64,000 nucleotides of DNA from Paraburkholderia kirstenboschensis (GTDB lineage Bacteria; Pseudomonadota; Gammaproteobacteria; Burkholderiales; Burkholderiaceae): contig NZ_CAJHCR010000007.1 in NCBI RefSeq assembly GCF_904848585.1, positions 1 to 64,000 on the forward strand, written 5' to 3'. Position 1 is the stretch's first letter; every line of letters starts with the position of its first letter. Shown piece by piece: positions 42,919-51,833 of this stretch. The notes below the pieces were generated by a model. It saw nothing but the letters and a program-made list of their open reading frames with translations. It was not told the origin of the DNA and searched no databases. The translations under genes were made by a program, and so were the position numbers.

Positions 42919-43296
42919 AGACGTCTCCCAGGCGATCGGGAAGACTGCCAGTCCCAATGACCGTCGACTTTCTAGTGCAGATCTACCCTTCGTTGCTTCG
43001 CAAAGAGCGGAGCCTTGCGTCGGGCCACTCGTCAGAATGCCAACTCGTGTTGGCCAAGATCGTCTGGGGTCGTCGTCGGGAATCGAATCGCGGCGGTGCT
43101 TTGAAGTCTGTCATCATTGATCCTCGCTCGAGGTTCCTGCACGCATTACGTCCGAACACCGGCGTTAGAGACCGCGCGTTGTACGCGGTAGTTGCCATTA
43201 GCCCGACGTCTTGCCGTACCGCCGGAGCCGTCATATGGACGACAGTTGCCGAGCCGCGCAGTAGTTTCACCGCCTTTGTGGCTAGGCATATCGCCG
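42919..43296. other. Gene-free stretch
   Basis: This 378-bp stretch lies upstream of the beta-propeller lipoprotein gene and should contain its promoter. No clear promoter, repeat or additional gene was recognised; the open frames on both strands lack ribosome binding sites. Confidence 0.4.
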
Positions 43297-43542
43297 TCAA
43301 CGCTTCGCCTGTCCCTTGTCCTCTTCCTTGTCCCGCTCCTCAGTTGCATTGTCGGCGCGATTGCCTCGCGGACTGGCATCCGGCACAGGGTGGACATCTC
43401 CCTCGCCTCTCTTTCCGTTCTCGGGCGCGCCTCCAGTGACTGGTGCGCCGCGCTGATTACCGAATGAGCCGCCTCCTGAAGCTCCGGTAGCCTTCGAAGC
43501 GTTGCCTTGATCGTCGACTTCGTCTGACTCGTTGTTCGCCAT
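43297..43542 (-). CDS. Small hydrophilic low-complexity protein
   Basis: An 81-aa protein rich in Asp, Glu, Gly, Asn and Lys (ANNESDEVDDQGNASK at the start, RADNATEERDKEEDKGQAKR at the end), predicted to be disordered. GGAGCG precedes the ATG at 43542. No family was recognised; proteins like this occur in Burkholderia and are often stress-induced, which is only an analogy. Confidence 0.5.
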   Translation of the reverse strand: MANNESDEVDDQGNASKATGASGGGSFGNQRGAPVTGGAPENGKRGEGDVHPVPDASPRGNRADNATEERDKEEDKGQAKR

Positions 43543-43699
43543 CTCGCGCTCCGTGCAATTTCGTTCGTGCACTGTATGAGCAAGCCGTGCGCCAGGGCTA
43601 GCGGCTGACTTCACGTTCGCGAGAACGCATCGCCTGCGTCAAAGAGGAACGCCGAACTCGAAAATCGTCATGAAGAACTGCGCAATTCGTAGGACAGCA

Positions 43700-44149
43700 T
43701 CACCACGGCGCCCGCTTCTCGCTTTTGCCAAACCGCACAACGCATGATTCCGCCTCAGCGACAGCAAACACAGGCGCACAAAGCAGTTGCCGTTCATGTA
43801 AATCGAGAATTTTTATAATAGGCGGACAATCGACGCTTTCGATAACCCAAACACCATGACTTGCGCACGAAGCTGCGACATCGAGAATACGTTCAGCGTC
43901 GAGATAAACCTCACGTTCCACCGCCCCAAAACCTGCCTCCTGAAGGAACCAGGCGAGATAAAGCGCCTTGACGATTTTCGCGAGCAAATCCCCGTTACCC
44001 TGTCCTGTTTTGAAAGCAGCCAATGCGAGATGCCAGCAGAGCGACTGTTCGCGCACGTACGCAGCCGTATGCGGCAACAATTGCGTTTTTCCCAAGGGCC
44101 TTCTGCGTGCCTGATTCCCCGATTGGCGTTTCTTCCGATTCTGCGACAT
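43700..44149 (-). CDS. Hypothetical protein of a Burkholderia accessory family
   Basis: A 149-aa protein with a basic N-terminus (residues 1-25) and a helical middle part, WHLALAAFKTGQGNGDLL, KIVKALYLAWFLQEAGFG. It resembles small hypothetical proteins frequent in Burkholderia accessory regions, from memory; the function is unknown. The ribosome binding site is weak. Sequence from about 43800 to 44300 is visibly richer in A/T than its surroundings, suggesting acquired DNA. Confidence 0.55.
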   Translation of the reverse strand: MSQNRKKRQSGNQARRRPLGKTQLLPHTAAYVREQSLCWHLALAAFKTGQGNGDLLAKIVKALYLAWFLQEAGFGAVEREVYLDAERILDVAASCASHGVWVIESVDCPPIIKILDLHERQLLCAPVFAVAEAESCVVRFGKSEKRAPW

Positions 44150-44527
44150 GAGCCGTTTATCTTCTTGATGCTATTTTTAGTTTCAGCATCGTAATACATT
44201 GGGACAATAAATCAATCGACACGCGCTTGTTTTAACCTAAGTTAATGGATATGCCGCCGGCATATCAAATCTCGCCGAGTCAGTTTTATGTCACCGAAAG
44301 GTTTTAAATAGTCTTTCGGCAGCAACGGCAGAATTGCCGCAGAGCCGGAAGCTTTTAAACGCCGCACCCAGCACACTCCTGTTTCCAATCAGAAAGCCGA
44401 AGCACCGACGATCATTTCGCCTACGGCGGACTCGCCAGCCGCAGCGCTAACTTTACGAGCCACGCTAAATGTTATTATCGGAAACGGAAAACCACCGCTC
44501 CAAGTAGCAACGAAAGCAGCACGCCCC
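44150..44527. other. AT-rich intergenic region
   Basis: This 378-bp stretch lies between two divergent genes. It is AT-rich at 44150-44310 and must contain promoters for both. ATGTTATTATCGG near 44468 could supply a -10 for the regulator at 44528. No RNA gene or repeat was recognised. Confidence 0.35.
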
Positions 44528-45172
44528 ATGGACACCCACATCACCAAGCCCGCTGAACCCCCGACAACCGATCTTGGCCGTCGCGTCCGCGCCGCCCGTC
44601 AGTCGCAGGATCTGACGCTCGAAACGGCGAGCCGCCTTTGCGGCGTATCTCGCTCGACCCTATCGAAAGTGGAAAACGGCCTGATGTCTCCCACTTTCGA
44701 CGTCCTGCAGAAAATCGTCCTCGGGTTGAAGATCGAAATCGGCGAGTTGTTCGGCTCGATGCCCAAAGTCAGCGCAAGCGGACGTCGCGCGTTAACGCGC
44801 AAAGGCGAAGGGCAGCGTCACGCGTATCGCGGCTACCAGATGGAGTTGCTTGCGACCGACCTCGCGCACAAAGCAATGCTGCCGTTCCGCATCCGCATCT
44901 CGGCGCACACGCTGGACGCGTTCGACGACTGGGGCCGCCATGAAGGCGAGGAGTTTTTGTATGTCATCAGCGGCAGCGTGTGCCTTCATTCGGAGTTGTA
45001 CGCGCCGACACATCTGAATGCCGGCGACAGCCTGTACTTCGACAGCCGCACCGGCCACGCCGCGGTCTCGACAAGTGAAGAGGATGCCGAAGTATTATGG
45101 ATGGCGACCAGCGCCGACATTCCGGAATCACCGGCCGTCAACGAATCGCCGAAGAAGCAGCGCGAAATCTGA
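44528..45172 (+). CDS. XRE-family regulator with cupin domain
   Basis: A 214-aa regulator. The helix-turn-helix is at residues ~17-72 (LTLETASRLCGVSRSTLSKVENG, then PTFDVLQKIVLGLKIEIGELF) and a small-molecule-sensing cupin at ~120-195 (EGEEFLYVISGSVCLHSE, LNAGDSLYFDSRTGHA). Such proteins control amino-acid, polyamine or aromatic catabolism. It converges on hpd with only 2 nt between stop codons, but whether it controls hpd is not shown. Confidence 0.88.
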   Translation: MDTHITKPAEPPTTDLGRRVRAARQSQDLTLETASRLCGVSRSTLSKVENGLMSPTFDVLQKIVLGLKIEIGELFGSMPKVSASGRRALTRKGEGQRHAYRGYQMELLATDLAHKAMLPFRIRISAHTLDAFDDWGRHEGEEFLYVISGSVCLHSELYAPTHLNAGDSLYFDSRTGHAAVSTSEEDAEVLWMATSADIPESPAVNESPKKQREI

Positions 45173-45174
45173 CC

Positions 45175-46308
45175 TCAGGCGCCGACTTGCTCGCGCGCCC
45201 GCGCGAGCGCGCTGAGGTTGCCCTCGCCGAATCCATGATGTCCCTGGCGTTGCACGATCTCGAAGAAAATCTCGCCCGCACCGCGATGCACGAAAGTCTG
45301 GAAAAACAGCAGCGGCACACCATCCGGGCCGATCTCGCCATCCACGAGAACATGCGTGCGCTTGAGCCGCTCCACGTCGAGGCCATGTCCCGGTAACCGC
45401 GCGTCCAGCTGCTCGTAGTAGCGCGGAGGCGGCTCAACGAATTCGACGCCGTTTGCGAGTAACTGCTCGACGCACCCGAAAATATCGTCTGTCGCAAGCG
45501 CGAGGTGCTGCACGCCCTCGCCCGGATGATCCGGCAAATACTCGTGCATCAGGTCGGTCCGGCGCGTGCCCTCTTCATACAAAGGGATGCGGATTGCGCC
45601 GCACGGCGACACCATCACGCGCGATTCGGCCGACACATGCCAGTTCGCGTGCAGCTCATGAATTTCGCGGAAGTTGAGCAAGTCGCGGTAAAAGTCGAGC
45701 CATTCCTGCATGCGCCCCTCGCCCACCGTTTGCGTCAGATGATCCACAGCGACAAGGCCCGTGCCCGCATGGCTCAGGTCGGCGTGCGCCGTGTCGATCT
45801 GGATCGGACGAAAGTCGATGTCGAAGATCGAGATATCGCCAAGGCCGCCGCGTTGCCCGCCGCGTCCGCGCCAACGGTCGACAAAGTAGATATGCGAATC
45901 GCCAATGCCCTGAATCGCGGGAATCAGCAACTCGCCAGCGCCGATCCTCTCGCCTTCGAAAGCCCACGCGCCAAGCTCGATCGCGCGGTCGAAAGCGCGC
46001 TGCGCGTCGGCCACGCGAATGCCGATTGCGCAAATGCCCGCGCCGTACTCTTCGGCGTAACGCGCAGCAAACGAATCCGGCTCTGCGTTGATGAGGAAAT
46101 TCATCTCGCCCTGCCGGAACAGCGTGACGTCTTTGCTGATGTGGCGCGCAATTGCCTTGAAGCCGAGTTTGGTGAACGTCTCGCCCAGCGCCTGCGGATC
46201 GCGCGAGGCAAACTCCACAAATTCCAGGCCGGCCGTGCCGAGCGGATTGTGCTCAGGCGCCGACACGGCGCGAAGCGCGGCGTCTGGAGTGGGCAAGTCG
46301 CTGGGCAT
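45175..46308 (-). CDS. hpd: 4-hydroxyphenylpyruvate dioxygenase
   Basis: A 377-aa non-haem iron enzyme converting 4-hydroxyphenylpyruvate to homogentisate in tyrosine and phenylalanine catabolism. Iron ligands are visible: first His in VAVDHLTQTV, second His in GVQHLALATDDIF and Glu in EIFFEIVQRQG, and the C-terminal GFGEGN segment is intact. The start at 46308 (MPSDLP) follows AAGGAGA. The upstream region 46309-46517 should hold its promoter. No hmgA or fahA lies in the window. Confidence 0.93.
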   Translation of the reverse strand: MPSDLPTPDAALRAVSAPEHNPLGTAGLEFVEFASRDPQALGETFTKLGFKAIARHISKDVTLFRQGEMNFLINAEPDSFAARYAEEYGAGICAIGIRVADAQRAFDRAIELGAWAFEGERIGAGELLIPAIQGIGDSHIYFVDRWRGRGGQRGGLGDISIFDIDFRPIQIDTAHADLSHAGTGLVAVDHLTQTVGEGRMQEWLDFYRDLLNFREIHELHANWHVSAESRVMVSPCGAIRIPLYEEGTRRTDLMHEYLPDHPGEGVQHLALATDDIFGCVEQLLANGVEFVEPPPRYYEQLDARLPGHGLDVERLKRTHVLVDGEIGPDGVPLLFFQTFVHRGAGEIFFEIVQRQGHHGFGEGNLSALARAREQVGA

Positions 46309-46517
46309 GGCAATCTCCTTGTACTGTCTTACGACGCTGTTTCCAGTGTTTCCGATGTCGGTGCAACCCGTCTCGGTCGGCGACGGCTTTTGCAACGTGT
46401 TTGTACACCGGCTCGCGTGACGTTCGCAACTTCATTTTGTACTGACTGGTTCACTAGAGCCGCAACCGGCCCGCGCGTACAGCTAATCGCGCCGCACCGA
46501 TCGCTGCGCTTTGCGCA

Positions 46518-47516
46518 TCAAGTCGTCGGTGTCGGGCGGCGCGCACGCTTGCGCGAAGCGTTGCTCGCTGGCTTGCTCGCGCTTGCCGCCATTCGCAACT
46601 GCGCAACTTCTCGCACGGCGTCGATAAAAGCCCTTCCAACCGCTGACGGCTGCGTGTCCGAGCGCCGGATCAAGCCAACCGGCTCGCCGGTGCCCGCGAA
46701 CGGCAACGACAGACGCACCAGCATGCCGTGCGCCAGTTCGTATTCCACCGCGCTGAGCGGCACGAACCACACGGCGTCGTTCTCGAGCGTCAGCGCGCGG
46801 CCGGTCGAGACCGACAACACCTCCACGAATGCCGACAGCGGCGGTACACCCCAAGCGCTCAGCAAACTTTCCGCCGACTGCCGGATCAGCGTTCCAAACG
46901 GCGGCAACACGACGGGAAAATCCTGCAATGCGGCCGACGGCAAACCGGGCGCCGAATCGAGCGGATGCCCTGCGCGCACGACCGCAATCAGCGGTTCGCT
47001 GAACAACTGCTCGAAGCTGAGACCCACCATTCGTTCGGGATCGGCCAGCCGCCCGACGGCAAATTCGATCGTGCCCGCTTTCAGGCGCTCGAGCAATTCG
47101 GGATTTGCGCCGGTCGCCAAGCGCACGATCACGCGCGGCCAGAGAGACGCGAAACGCTTGAGCGCGGGCGGTATCAGCGCCGCCGCGACGGTCGGCAGAA
47201 TTCCGACTTCGAGCGTGGCCGCAGCCGCACCTTCGGCGCGCGCGAGCAGATCGACGCCCTGCCGCAACGCACTGACGCAGGCACTGGCGTGCGGCATGAA
47301 GAGTTGCCCCTCCCGCGTCGGCACCGCTCCGTGACGGCCGCGCTCGAAGAGTTTTACGCCCAGAATGGTTTCGAGTTCCGCGACCGTCTTCGAGACGGCC
47401 GGCTGGGTGATCGACAGGCTGTCAGCGGCCCGCTGGACGCTCCCGAACTGGGCTACGGCCAGAAAGCACTGTAGATGACGGAATTTGACGCGGCTGTCCG
47501 CGAGGCTGCGTTGCAT
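46518..47516 (-). CDS. pcaQ: PcaQ, LysR-type activator of the protocatechuate operon
   Basis: A 332-aa LysR-type regulator. The N-terminal helix-turn-helix is in KFRHLQCFLAVAQFGSVQRAADSLSITQ (read from residue 11), and an effector domain follows. The ADSRVKFRHLQCFL start and its divergent position from pcaH mark it as PcaQ, which activates pcaHG in response to beta-carboxy-muconate. The C-terminus is Arg/Lys/Thr-rich. The start has no visible ribosome binding site and overlaps a dyad (47515-47529). Confidence 0.92.
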   Translation of the reverse strand: MQRSLADSRVKFRHLQCFLAVAQFGSVQRAADSLSITQPAVSKTVAELETILGVKLFERGRHGAVPTREGQLFMPHASACVSALRQGVDLLARAEGAAAATLEVGILPTVAAALIPPALKRFASLWPRVIVRLATGANPELLERLKAGTIEFAVGRLADPERMVGLSFEQLFSEPLIAVVRAGHPLDSAPGLPSAALQDFPVVLPPFGTLIRQSAESLLSAWGVPPLSAFVEVLSVSTGRALTLENDAVWFVPLSAVEYELAHGMLVRLSLPFAGTGEPVGLIRRSDTQPSAVGRAFIDAVREVAQLRMAASASKPASNASRKRARRPTPTT

Positions 47517-47529
47517 AACGGCAGGTTAT
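47515..47529. promoter_or_regulatory. Candidate PcaQ binding site
   Basis: ATAAC-GGCAG-GTTAT is a perfect dyad of the LysR type between pcaQ and pcaH. It resembles the PcaQ box described in rhizobia (ATAACC-N4-GGTTAA). A second, looser repeat, GGTTATATGAAAAA...TTTTTCATAACC, spans 47524-47562. Confidence 0.6.
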
Positions 47530-47622
47530 ATGAAAAAGGCCAAAACGTCATTTTTCATAACCGTCCAGTTTGGATACAGTCCGTTCATAAGCCCTATCCC
47601 ACAAATCCCGAAGGAGACACTA

Positions 47623-48327
47623 ATGGACGATTCCTTTCTCAGCGCACGCGATTTCGCGTCGCATCCCGGATACATCTATCCCGGCTACGGTTCCTCGGTT
47701 AAACGCGGCCCGACACGTCCGCTGATTCCGCTGAAGGAGAAGCTCCGCGATCAGCGCGTGCCCGTCTACGGCACCGAAGACCTCGGCGAGCTCGACAACG
47801 ACCTCACGCGCAACGCGGTTCGTAACGGCGAACCGCTCGGCGAACGCATCATCGTGACGGGGCGTGTGCTCGACGAGGGTGGTCGTCCGGTGCGAAATAC
47901 GCTCGTGGAAATCTGGCAGGCGAATGCGGCTGGCCGCTACGTGCATAAACTGGATCAGCACGACGCGCCGCTCGATCCGAACTTCCTGGGCGCGGGGCGC
48001 TGCATCACGGACAACGAAGGCCGCTATCGTTTCCTGACGATCAAGCCGGGCGCATATCCGTGGGGAAATCATCCGAACGCGTGGCGTCCGAATCACATCC
48101 ACTTCTCGCTGTTTGGCGAGCATTTCGGTTCGCGCCTCGTCACGCAGATGTATTTCCCCGGCGACCCGCTGCTGGCGTTCGATCCGATTTTCCAGGGCAC
48201 GCCTGAGCAAGCGCGTGATCGTCTGATTGCGAACTTTTCGCTCGATACCACGCAAGAGGCCTATGCGCTCGGCTACGACTTCGACATCGTGCTGCGCGGC
48301 CGCAACGAAACTCCGATGGAGCGCTAA
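47623..48327 (+). CDS. pcaH: PcaH, protocatechuate 3,4-dioxygenase beta subunit
   Basis: A 234-aa iron-binding subunit of the intradiol dioxygenase that cleaves protocatechuate to beta-carboxy-cis,cis-muconate. Iron ligands lie in FLTIKPGAYPWGNHPNAW (Tyr) and RPNHIHFSLFG (His-x-His), with the intradiol signature RVLDEGGRPVRNTLVEIWQAN. The start at 47623 follows AAGGAGA. The open frame extends further upstream through the operator region without support. It is paired with pcaG 3 nt downstream. Confidence 0.97.
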   Translation: MDDSFLSARDFASHPGYIYPGYGSSVKRGPTRPLIPLKEKLRDQRVPVYGTEDLGELDNDLTRNAVRNGEPLGERIIVTGRVLDEGGRPVRNTLVEIWQANAAGRYVHKLDQHDAPLDPNFLGAGRCITDNEGRYRFLTIKPGAYPWGNHPNAWRPNHIHFSLFGEHFGSRLVTQMYFPGDPLLAFDPIFQGTPEQARDRLIANFSLDTTQEAYALGYDFDIVLRGRNETPMER

Positions 48328-48330
48328 GCC

Positions 48331-48918
48331 ATGACCACTCTTAAGCAAACGCCCTCGCAGACGGTTGGACCGTATTTCGCGTACGGCCTGTGCCCGCAGC
48401 AATACGATTTCGACTTCAAGAGCTTGTTCACGCCGGTGCTCGCCGACCGCGAAGCGGCAGGCGAGCACATCACGATCGTGGGCCAGGTGTTCGATGGCGA
48501 CGGCAACGTGATCGGCGATGCCATGCTCGAAGTGTCACAGGTCGATGCCGATGGCCACTATCCGGAGTCGCGCGAGGAAATTCTCAAGACCGGCTTTCGC
48601 GGCTTTGCTCGCGTCGGCACGGGCACGGACCCGCAAAAGCGCTTTGTCGTCGAGACGGTGAAACCGGGCCGCGTGAGCCCGGACGAGGCGCCCCATCTGA
48701 ATGTGATCGTGACGATGCGCGGCATGCTGCTTCACACGTTCACTCGCATCTATTTCGAGGACGAAGCCCAAGCCAACGAGCGCGACCCCGTGCTGGCAGC
48801 AGTTCCGGCAGACCGGCGCGAAACCCTGATCGCGCGCCGCGAGCCGAACACGGCCAACGTGTATCGCTTCGACATCTATATGCAAGGCGACAAGGAAACG
48901 GTTTTTTTCGACCTGTAA
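48331..48918 (+). CDS. pcaG: PcaG, protocatechuate 3,4-dioxygenase alpha subunit
   Basis: A 195-aa alpha subunit, homologous to PcaH but without the iron ligands. The N-terminal TPSQTVGPYFAYGL and intradiol fold segments (TIVGQVFDGDGNVIGDAMLE, PHLNVIVTMRGMLLHTFTRIYF) are characteristic. It forms the (alpha-beta) protomer with PcaH. It starts 3 nt after pcaH and ends ahead of a strong intrinsic terminator (49005-49029). Confidence 0.97.
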   Translation: MTTLKQTPSQTVGPYFAYGLCPQQYDFDFKSLFTPVLADREAAGEHITIVGQVFDGDGNVIGDAMLEVSQVDADGHYPESREEILKTGFRGFARVGTGTDPQKRFVVETVKPGRVSPDEAPHLNVIVTMRGMLLHTFTRIYFEDEAQANERDPVLAAVPADRRETLIARREPNTANVYRFDIYMQGDKETVFFDL

Positions 48919-49004
48919 CGCGAATTTCCTACACTTTCATAAAGCTTTCACCTACACTGAAAGCGATCCGTCTAGCGACTGGATCGCGAAACTCCGAGTA
49001 GTTG

Positions 49005-49029
49005 AGCCCGCCTTGCGCGGGCTTTTTTT
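49005..49029 (+). terminator. Intrinsic terminator of pcaHG
   Basis: AGCCCGC-CTTGC-GCGGGCT followed by seven T residues, about 87 nt after the pcaG stop. The rest of 48919-49440 contains no gene; it should hold the promoter of the LysE-type gene, and AT-rich CATTATAAAAAC near 49296 is a candidate -10 region. Confidence 0.9.
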
Positions 49030-49440
49030 GCGCTTGCTCAAAAGTACGGGCATTAGCGAGTCCAATGAGCAACGCAGCCAGCGGCGAATCGTGATCAGGT
49101 CCGCTATATGAGCGCGGACCTGGCGCACCCAGCACGACAATGCCGATTGGCTTGGGATTCACGAACCGCGTGTGCCGCATGCCCGAACGCGCGCCTTGCA
49201 TCGAGCGACACGACGGCTGTCATTAGTTTGGATATCGAAGTAATCCGCATGAAGCGATCGGCCTGCTTTTCGGTGAGTACCGTGCGCGTTCGTTCATTAT
49301 AAAAACACCGCTCACACGATTAAAGGCGGCTGGGTATCATCAACGTCCGACCGATCAGATAATGCAGACAAGAAGCAGCATTCTCATGCTATGTTTGGAC
49401 GACACTCTCTATTCATATGCAATCGACCGGAGACACAACC

Positions 49441-50076
49441 ATGCCAGCATCAACCGCCGTCCTCACTATTCTCGCCGCGCTGTTATTAGGCGCAATGAGT
49501 CCGGGACCGAGCTTTGTCATCGTCGCACGCAATGCGATCGGTCTGTCTCGCGGCGACGGTCTTGCGACGGCGCTCGGCATGGGAATTGGCGGAGTGTTCT
49601 TTAGCGGCATTGCGCTGCTCGGCCTATATACGCTGCTCGCTACCGTCGAATGGCTTTACATCGGGCTCAAAGTAGCCGGCGGGCTTTACCTGATTTATCT
49701 GGCCTCGAAGATCTGGCGCGGTGCCGCCAAACCGCTCGCGTTCGACGCCACGCAAACCGTCACCACCAATCCGCGCAAGTCTTTCTGGATCGGCCTTAGT
49801 ACGCAACTGAGCAATCCCAAGACGGCGGTCTATTACGGCAGCATCTTCGCGGCGCTCTTGCCGCAACATCCGCCGCTGTGGTGCTACTTCGCATTGCCGC
49901 CCGCGATCTTCGCCATCGAAGCGGGCTGGTACACGGTCGTCGCGCTGTGCTTTTCGAGCAAGCGTCCGCGTGAAATTTATCTGCAATGGAAGGCATGGAT
50001 CGATCGTGTTGCCGCAAGCGCAGTAGCCGCGCTTGGCTTGCGTCTGATTGTGACCGCACACAAGGTCGGCATCTAA
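49441..50076 (+). CDS. LysE/RhtB family exporter
   Basis: A 211-aa inner-membrane protein with six predicted helices. The family signature is GAMSPGPSFVIVARNAI near the start, and NPKTAVYYGSIFA appears in the middle. LysE/RhtB proteins export amino acids such as lysine, threonine or homoserine; the substrate here is unknown. The start at 49441 follows GGAGA; an in-frame ATG eight codons earlier lacks such a site. Confidence 0.9.
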   Translation: MPASTAVLTILAALLLGAMSPGPSFVIVARNAIGLSRGDGLATALGMGIGGVFFSGIALLGLYTLLATVEWLYIGLKVAGGLYLIYLASKIWRGAAKPLAFDATQTVTTNPRKSFWIGLSTQLSNPKTAVYYGSIFAALLPQHPPLWCYFALPPAIFAIEAGWYTVVALCFSSKRPREIYLQWKAWIDRVAASAVAALGLRLIVTAHKVGI

Positions 50077-50213
50077 ACCCATCCCCGCGCGAGCGGCTTT
50101 CCCATGGTCGAGGCGGCCAGGTGAACAAACGGGCAAGCCGCTAACGGGGCCGCATTGCGGCGCCTTTGCCCCGCTGAGTGGAACCGCCCGACAGGACAGT
50201 TACAAGTTAACTG

Positions 50214-50243
50214 TTGACGCTGCTGGGCCAGAGCGGTTACTGT
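50214..50243 (+). promoter_or_regulatory. Candidate promoter of the cold-shock gene
   Basis: TTGACG (50214-50219) and TACTGT (50238-50243) are 18 bp apart. The start would be near 50250, giving a 5' UTR of about 134 nt, a length typical of cspA-family mRNAs whose leaders control translation by temperature. The -10 is weak. The rest of 50077-50383 shows no gene. Confidence 0.4.
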
Positions 50244-50383
50244 GGCACCCGAAGTTCAAGAAGTTCGATTGCTGTTCATCAATGTCTCGCTCTCTCAGCG
50301 GTATTCGTTGTCCTCTCCCTCCTTGACGCTTCTAACGCTCCTTCACAGAGCATATTTTCAATTTCTTTCCTCAAGGATTCTTC

Positions 50384-50587
50384 ATGGATACCGGTACCGT
50401 TAAGTGGTTCAACGACAGCAAAGGCTTTGGCTTCATCACCCCGGACAAGGGCGGCGACGACCTGTTCGCACACTTCTCCGAAATCAGCGGCAACGGCTTC
50501 AAGACGCTCGCTGAAAATCAGAAAGTGAGCTTCGAAACGAAGCAAGGCCCGAAGGGTCTGCAAGCGGCCAACATCACGCCGCTGTAA
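50384..50587 (+). CDS. CspA-family cold-shock protein
   Basis: A 67-aa single cold-shock domain that binds RNA and single-stranded DNA. RNP-1 is KGFGFI and RNP-2 is LFAHF; the N-terminal GTVKWFNDSKGFG block is canonical. AAGGA precedes the ATG. The long, pyrimidine-rich 5' UTR suggests post-transcriptional control. A stable hairpin with GCAA tetraloop (50604-50625) follows. Confidence 0.97.
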   Translation: MDTGTVKWFNDSKGFGFITPDKGGDDLFAHFSEISGNGFKTLAENQKVSFETKQGPKGLQAANITPL

Positions 50588-50603
50588 GCTAGTTTGAAGG
50601 GCT

Positions 50604-50625
50604 CGGTGTCCGGCAACGGACATCG
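50604..50625 (+). terminator. 3' hairpin of the cold-shock gene
   Basis: CGGTGTCCG-GCAA-CGGACATCG gives a 9-bp stem with one G-U pair and a GNRA tetraloop, 17 nt after the csp stop. There is no T-run, so it could be a 3'-end stabiliser or a Rho-assisted stop. Confidence 0.5.
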
Positions 50626-50878
50626 GGCTGCAGCGACATCCTCGCGGAGCTTTGTCTCCCACAGTTGGCGCACAATCGCTTTTGAGTTGCATGTATCAGG
50701 CAGCTCGCTCAAGCGCCAATCGCCTCGTTGCACCTCATTCTCCCCTCGGCTTTAACGCCCTTTTTAGCTTTCCGACTGCGTTCTGATTCGGCTCGCAATG
50801 GCTTTGAATCGACTCGTCCGCGCGACTCAATAGAAGTTCGCACGGCAGGCGCGCACTCGTACATTATTAAAATATAAA

Positions 50879-51103
50879 ATGCAAAACCAACAAATTCACC
50901 TTTACAACGGCTATGCCATCAAACCCTCGGCGCATCGCTTGCCCGACGGTACATTCTCGTCCAACCTTTTGCTTGAGCGCGCCGACAGCGCACGCACTGA
51001 AGGGCTTTACCAGTTCTATTCGCTCGACTACTTCACCGACGAAGAACAGGCATTGCAGCACTCCGCGCGTTGGGCGCACGAGTGGGTCGATACACGCGGT
51101 TGA
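50879..51103 (+). CDS. Small conserved hypothetical protein
   Basis: A 74-aa cytosolic protein starting MQNQQIHLYNGYAIKPS with a C-terminal EEQALQHSARWAHEWVD. The layout (short peptide, G-Y-x-I-x-P, L-P-D-G, and an Ala/Trp-rich end) matches a family common in Burkholderia, from memory; the function is unknown. An A/T-rich stretch (TATTAAAATATAAA) directly precedes the ATG, without a ribosome binding site, so the mRNA may have a very short or no leader. Confidence 0.7.
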   Translation: MQNQQIHLYNGYAIKPSAHRLPDGTFSSNLLLERADSARTEGLYQFYSLDYFTDEEQALQHSARWAHEWVDTRG

Positions 51104-51833
51104 CGCGACAATAAGCGCCGCGAAACAGCGTGCAAAATGCCTGCGCCTGGCGAATGTCTAGTTCAGGCGAACTCTCAAGCCGTCATCACTGTTCCGTTCG
51201 ACGCGTCGAAGCAAAGCGCTAACGGCGCCATTGCGATGACGGCAACTGCTGATATTCGTTTCAGCGCAAGCAGCCCTTCCTTCAAGCGGTCGATCAGATC
51301 GCGCCCCCGTCCCGACTTGCGCCACATGCCCGGCGTTATTTGGCTCGACGTCGAATAACCACCGACGGCAGCTCAGCCGCCCTAAAGGTGACATCGCAAA
51401 CGTGCCGCATATCCCCGGCCTGTCGCCCATGACATAACGGCGCCCTGCAACGCGGCAAGTGCCGACGCAGAAATAGTTTCGCTTCCAACAACACCTGATA
51501 TCAGGCATACCGCCTCGCGACGCCGAATAGCTTCGCAGCGCTTGCGCGGACGATTGCATTCACCGCGCCTCAATGACGAATCAATGCCTGAAGTCGAGGC
51601 ATTCATTTCCATCGAAAAACAAACTGAATTGGCGCACGTCACGAGTCGCTTATCTTTTGAACAACGAGTCCGCTTGGCGATCGTTTTATGCGCAATGCAT
51701 TCAAAGCCGAACTCGAAAGATACTTCTCCAAATAACACTAAAGATTTTTCTTTTGCTGCCGTTTAAATCGGTGCGCGATTCTGCGCGGGCATATCGAGAG
51801 TTCAACAATCATATTGCGGAAGCAACGCTCCGC
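51104..51833. other. Gene-poor stretch
   Basis: This is 730 bp without a supported gene. A minus-strand frame at 51175-51327 (MWRKSGRGRDLIDRLKEG..., 50 aa, with a hydrophobic part) is possible but has no ribosome binding site. Longer minus-strand frames overlap one another and look non-coding. The right end should contain the promoter of the lipoprotein gene at 51834. Confidence 0.35.

Noticed and set aside
45505..47334. 609-aa plus-strand open frame
   Set aside because: It spans the antisense of hpd and pcaQ plus their intergenic region and has no coherent domain.
48929..49201. Minus-strand 90-aa frame after pcaG
   Set aside because: It runs through the pcaHG terminator hairpin and has no ribosome binding site or recognisable domain.
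51382..51738. Minus-strand 118-aa frame
   Set aside because: No domain, no ribosome binding site, Cys/Arg/Ser-rich composition typical of non-coding frames; it overlaps other equally poor frames.
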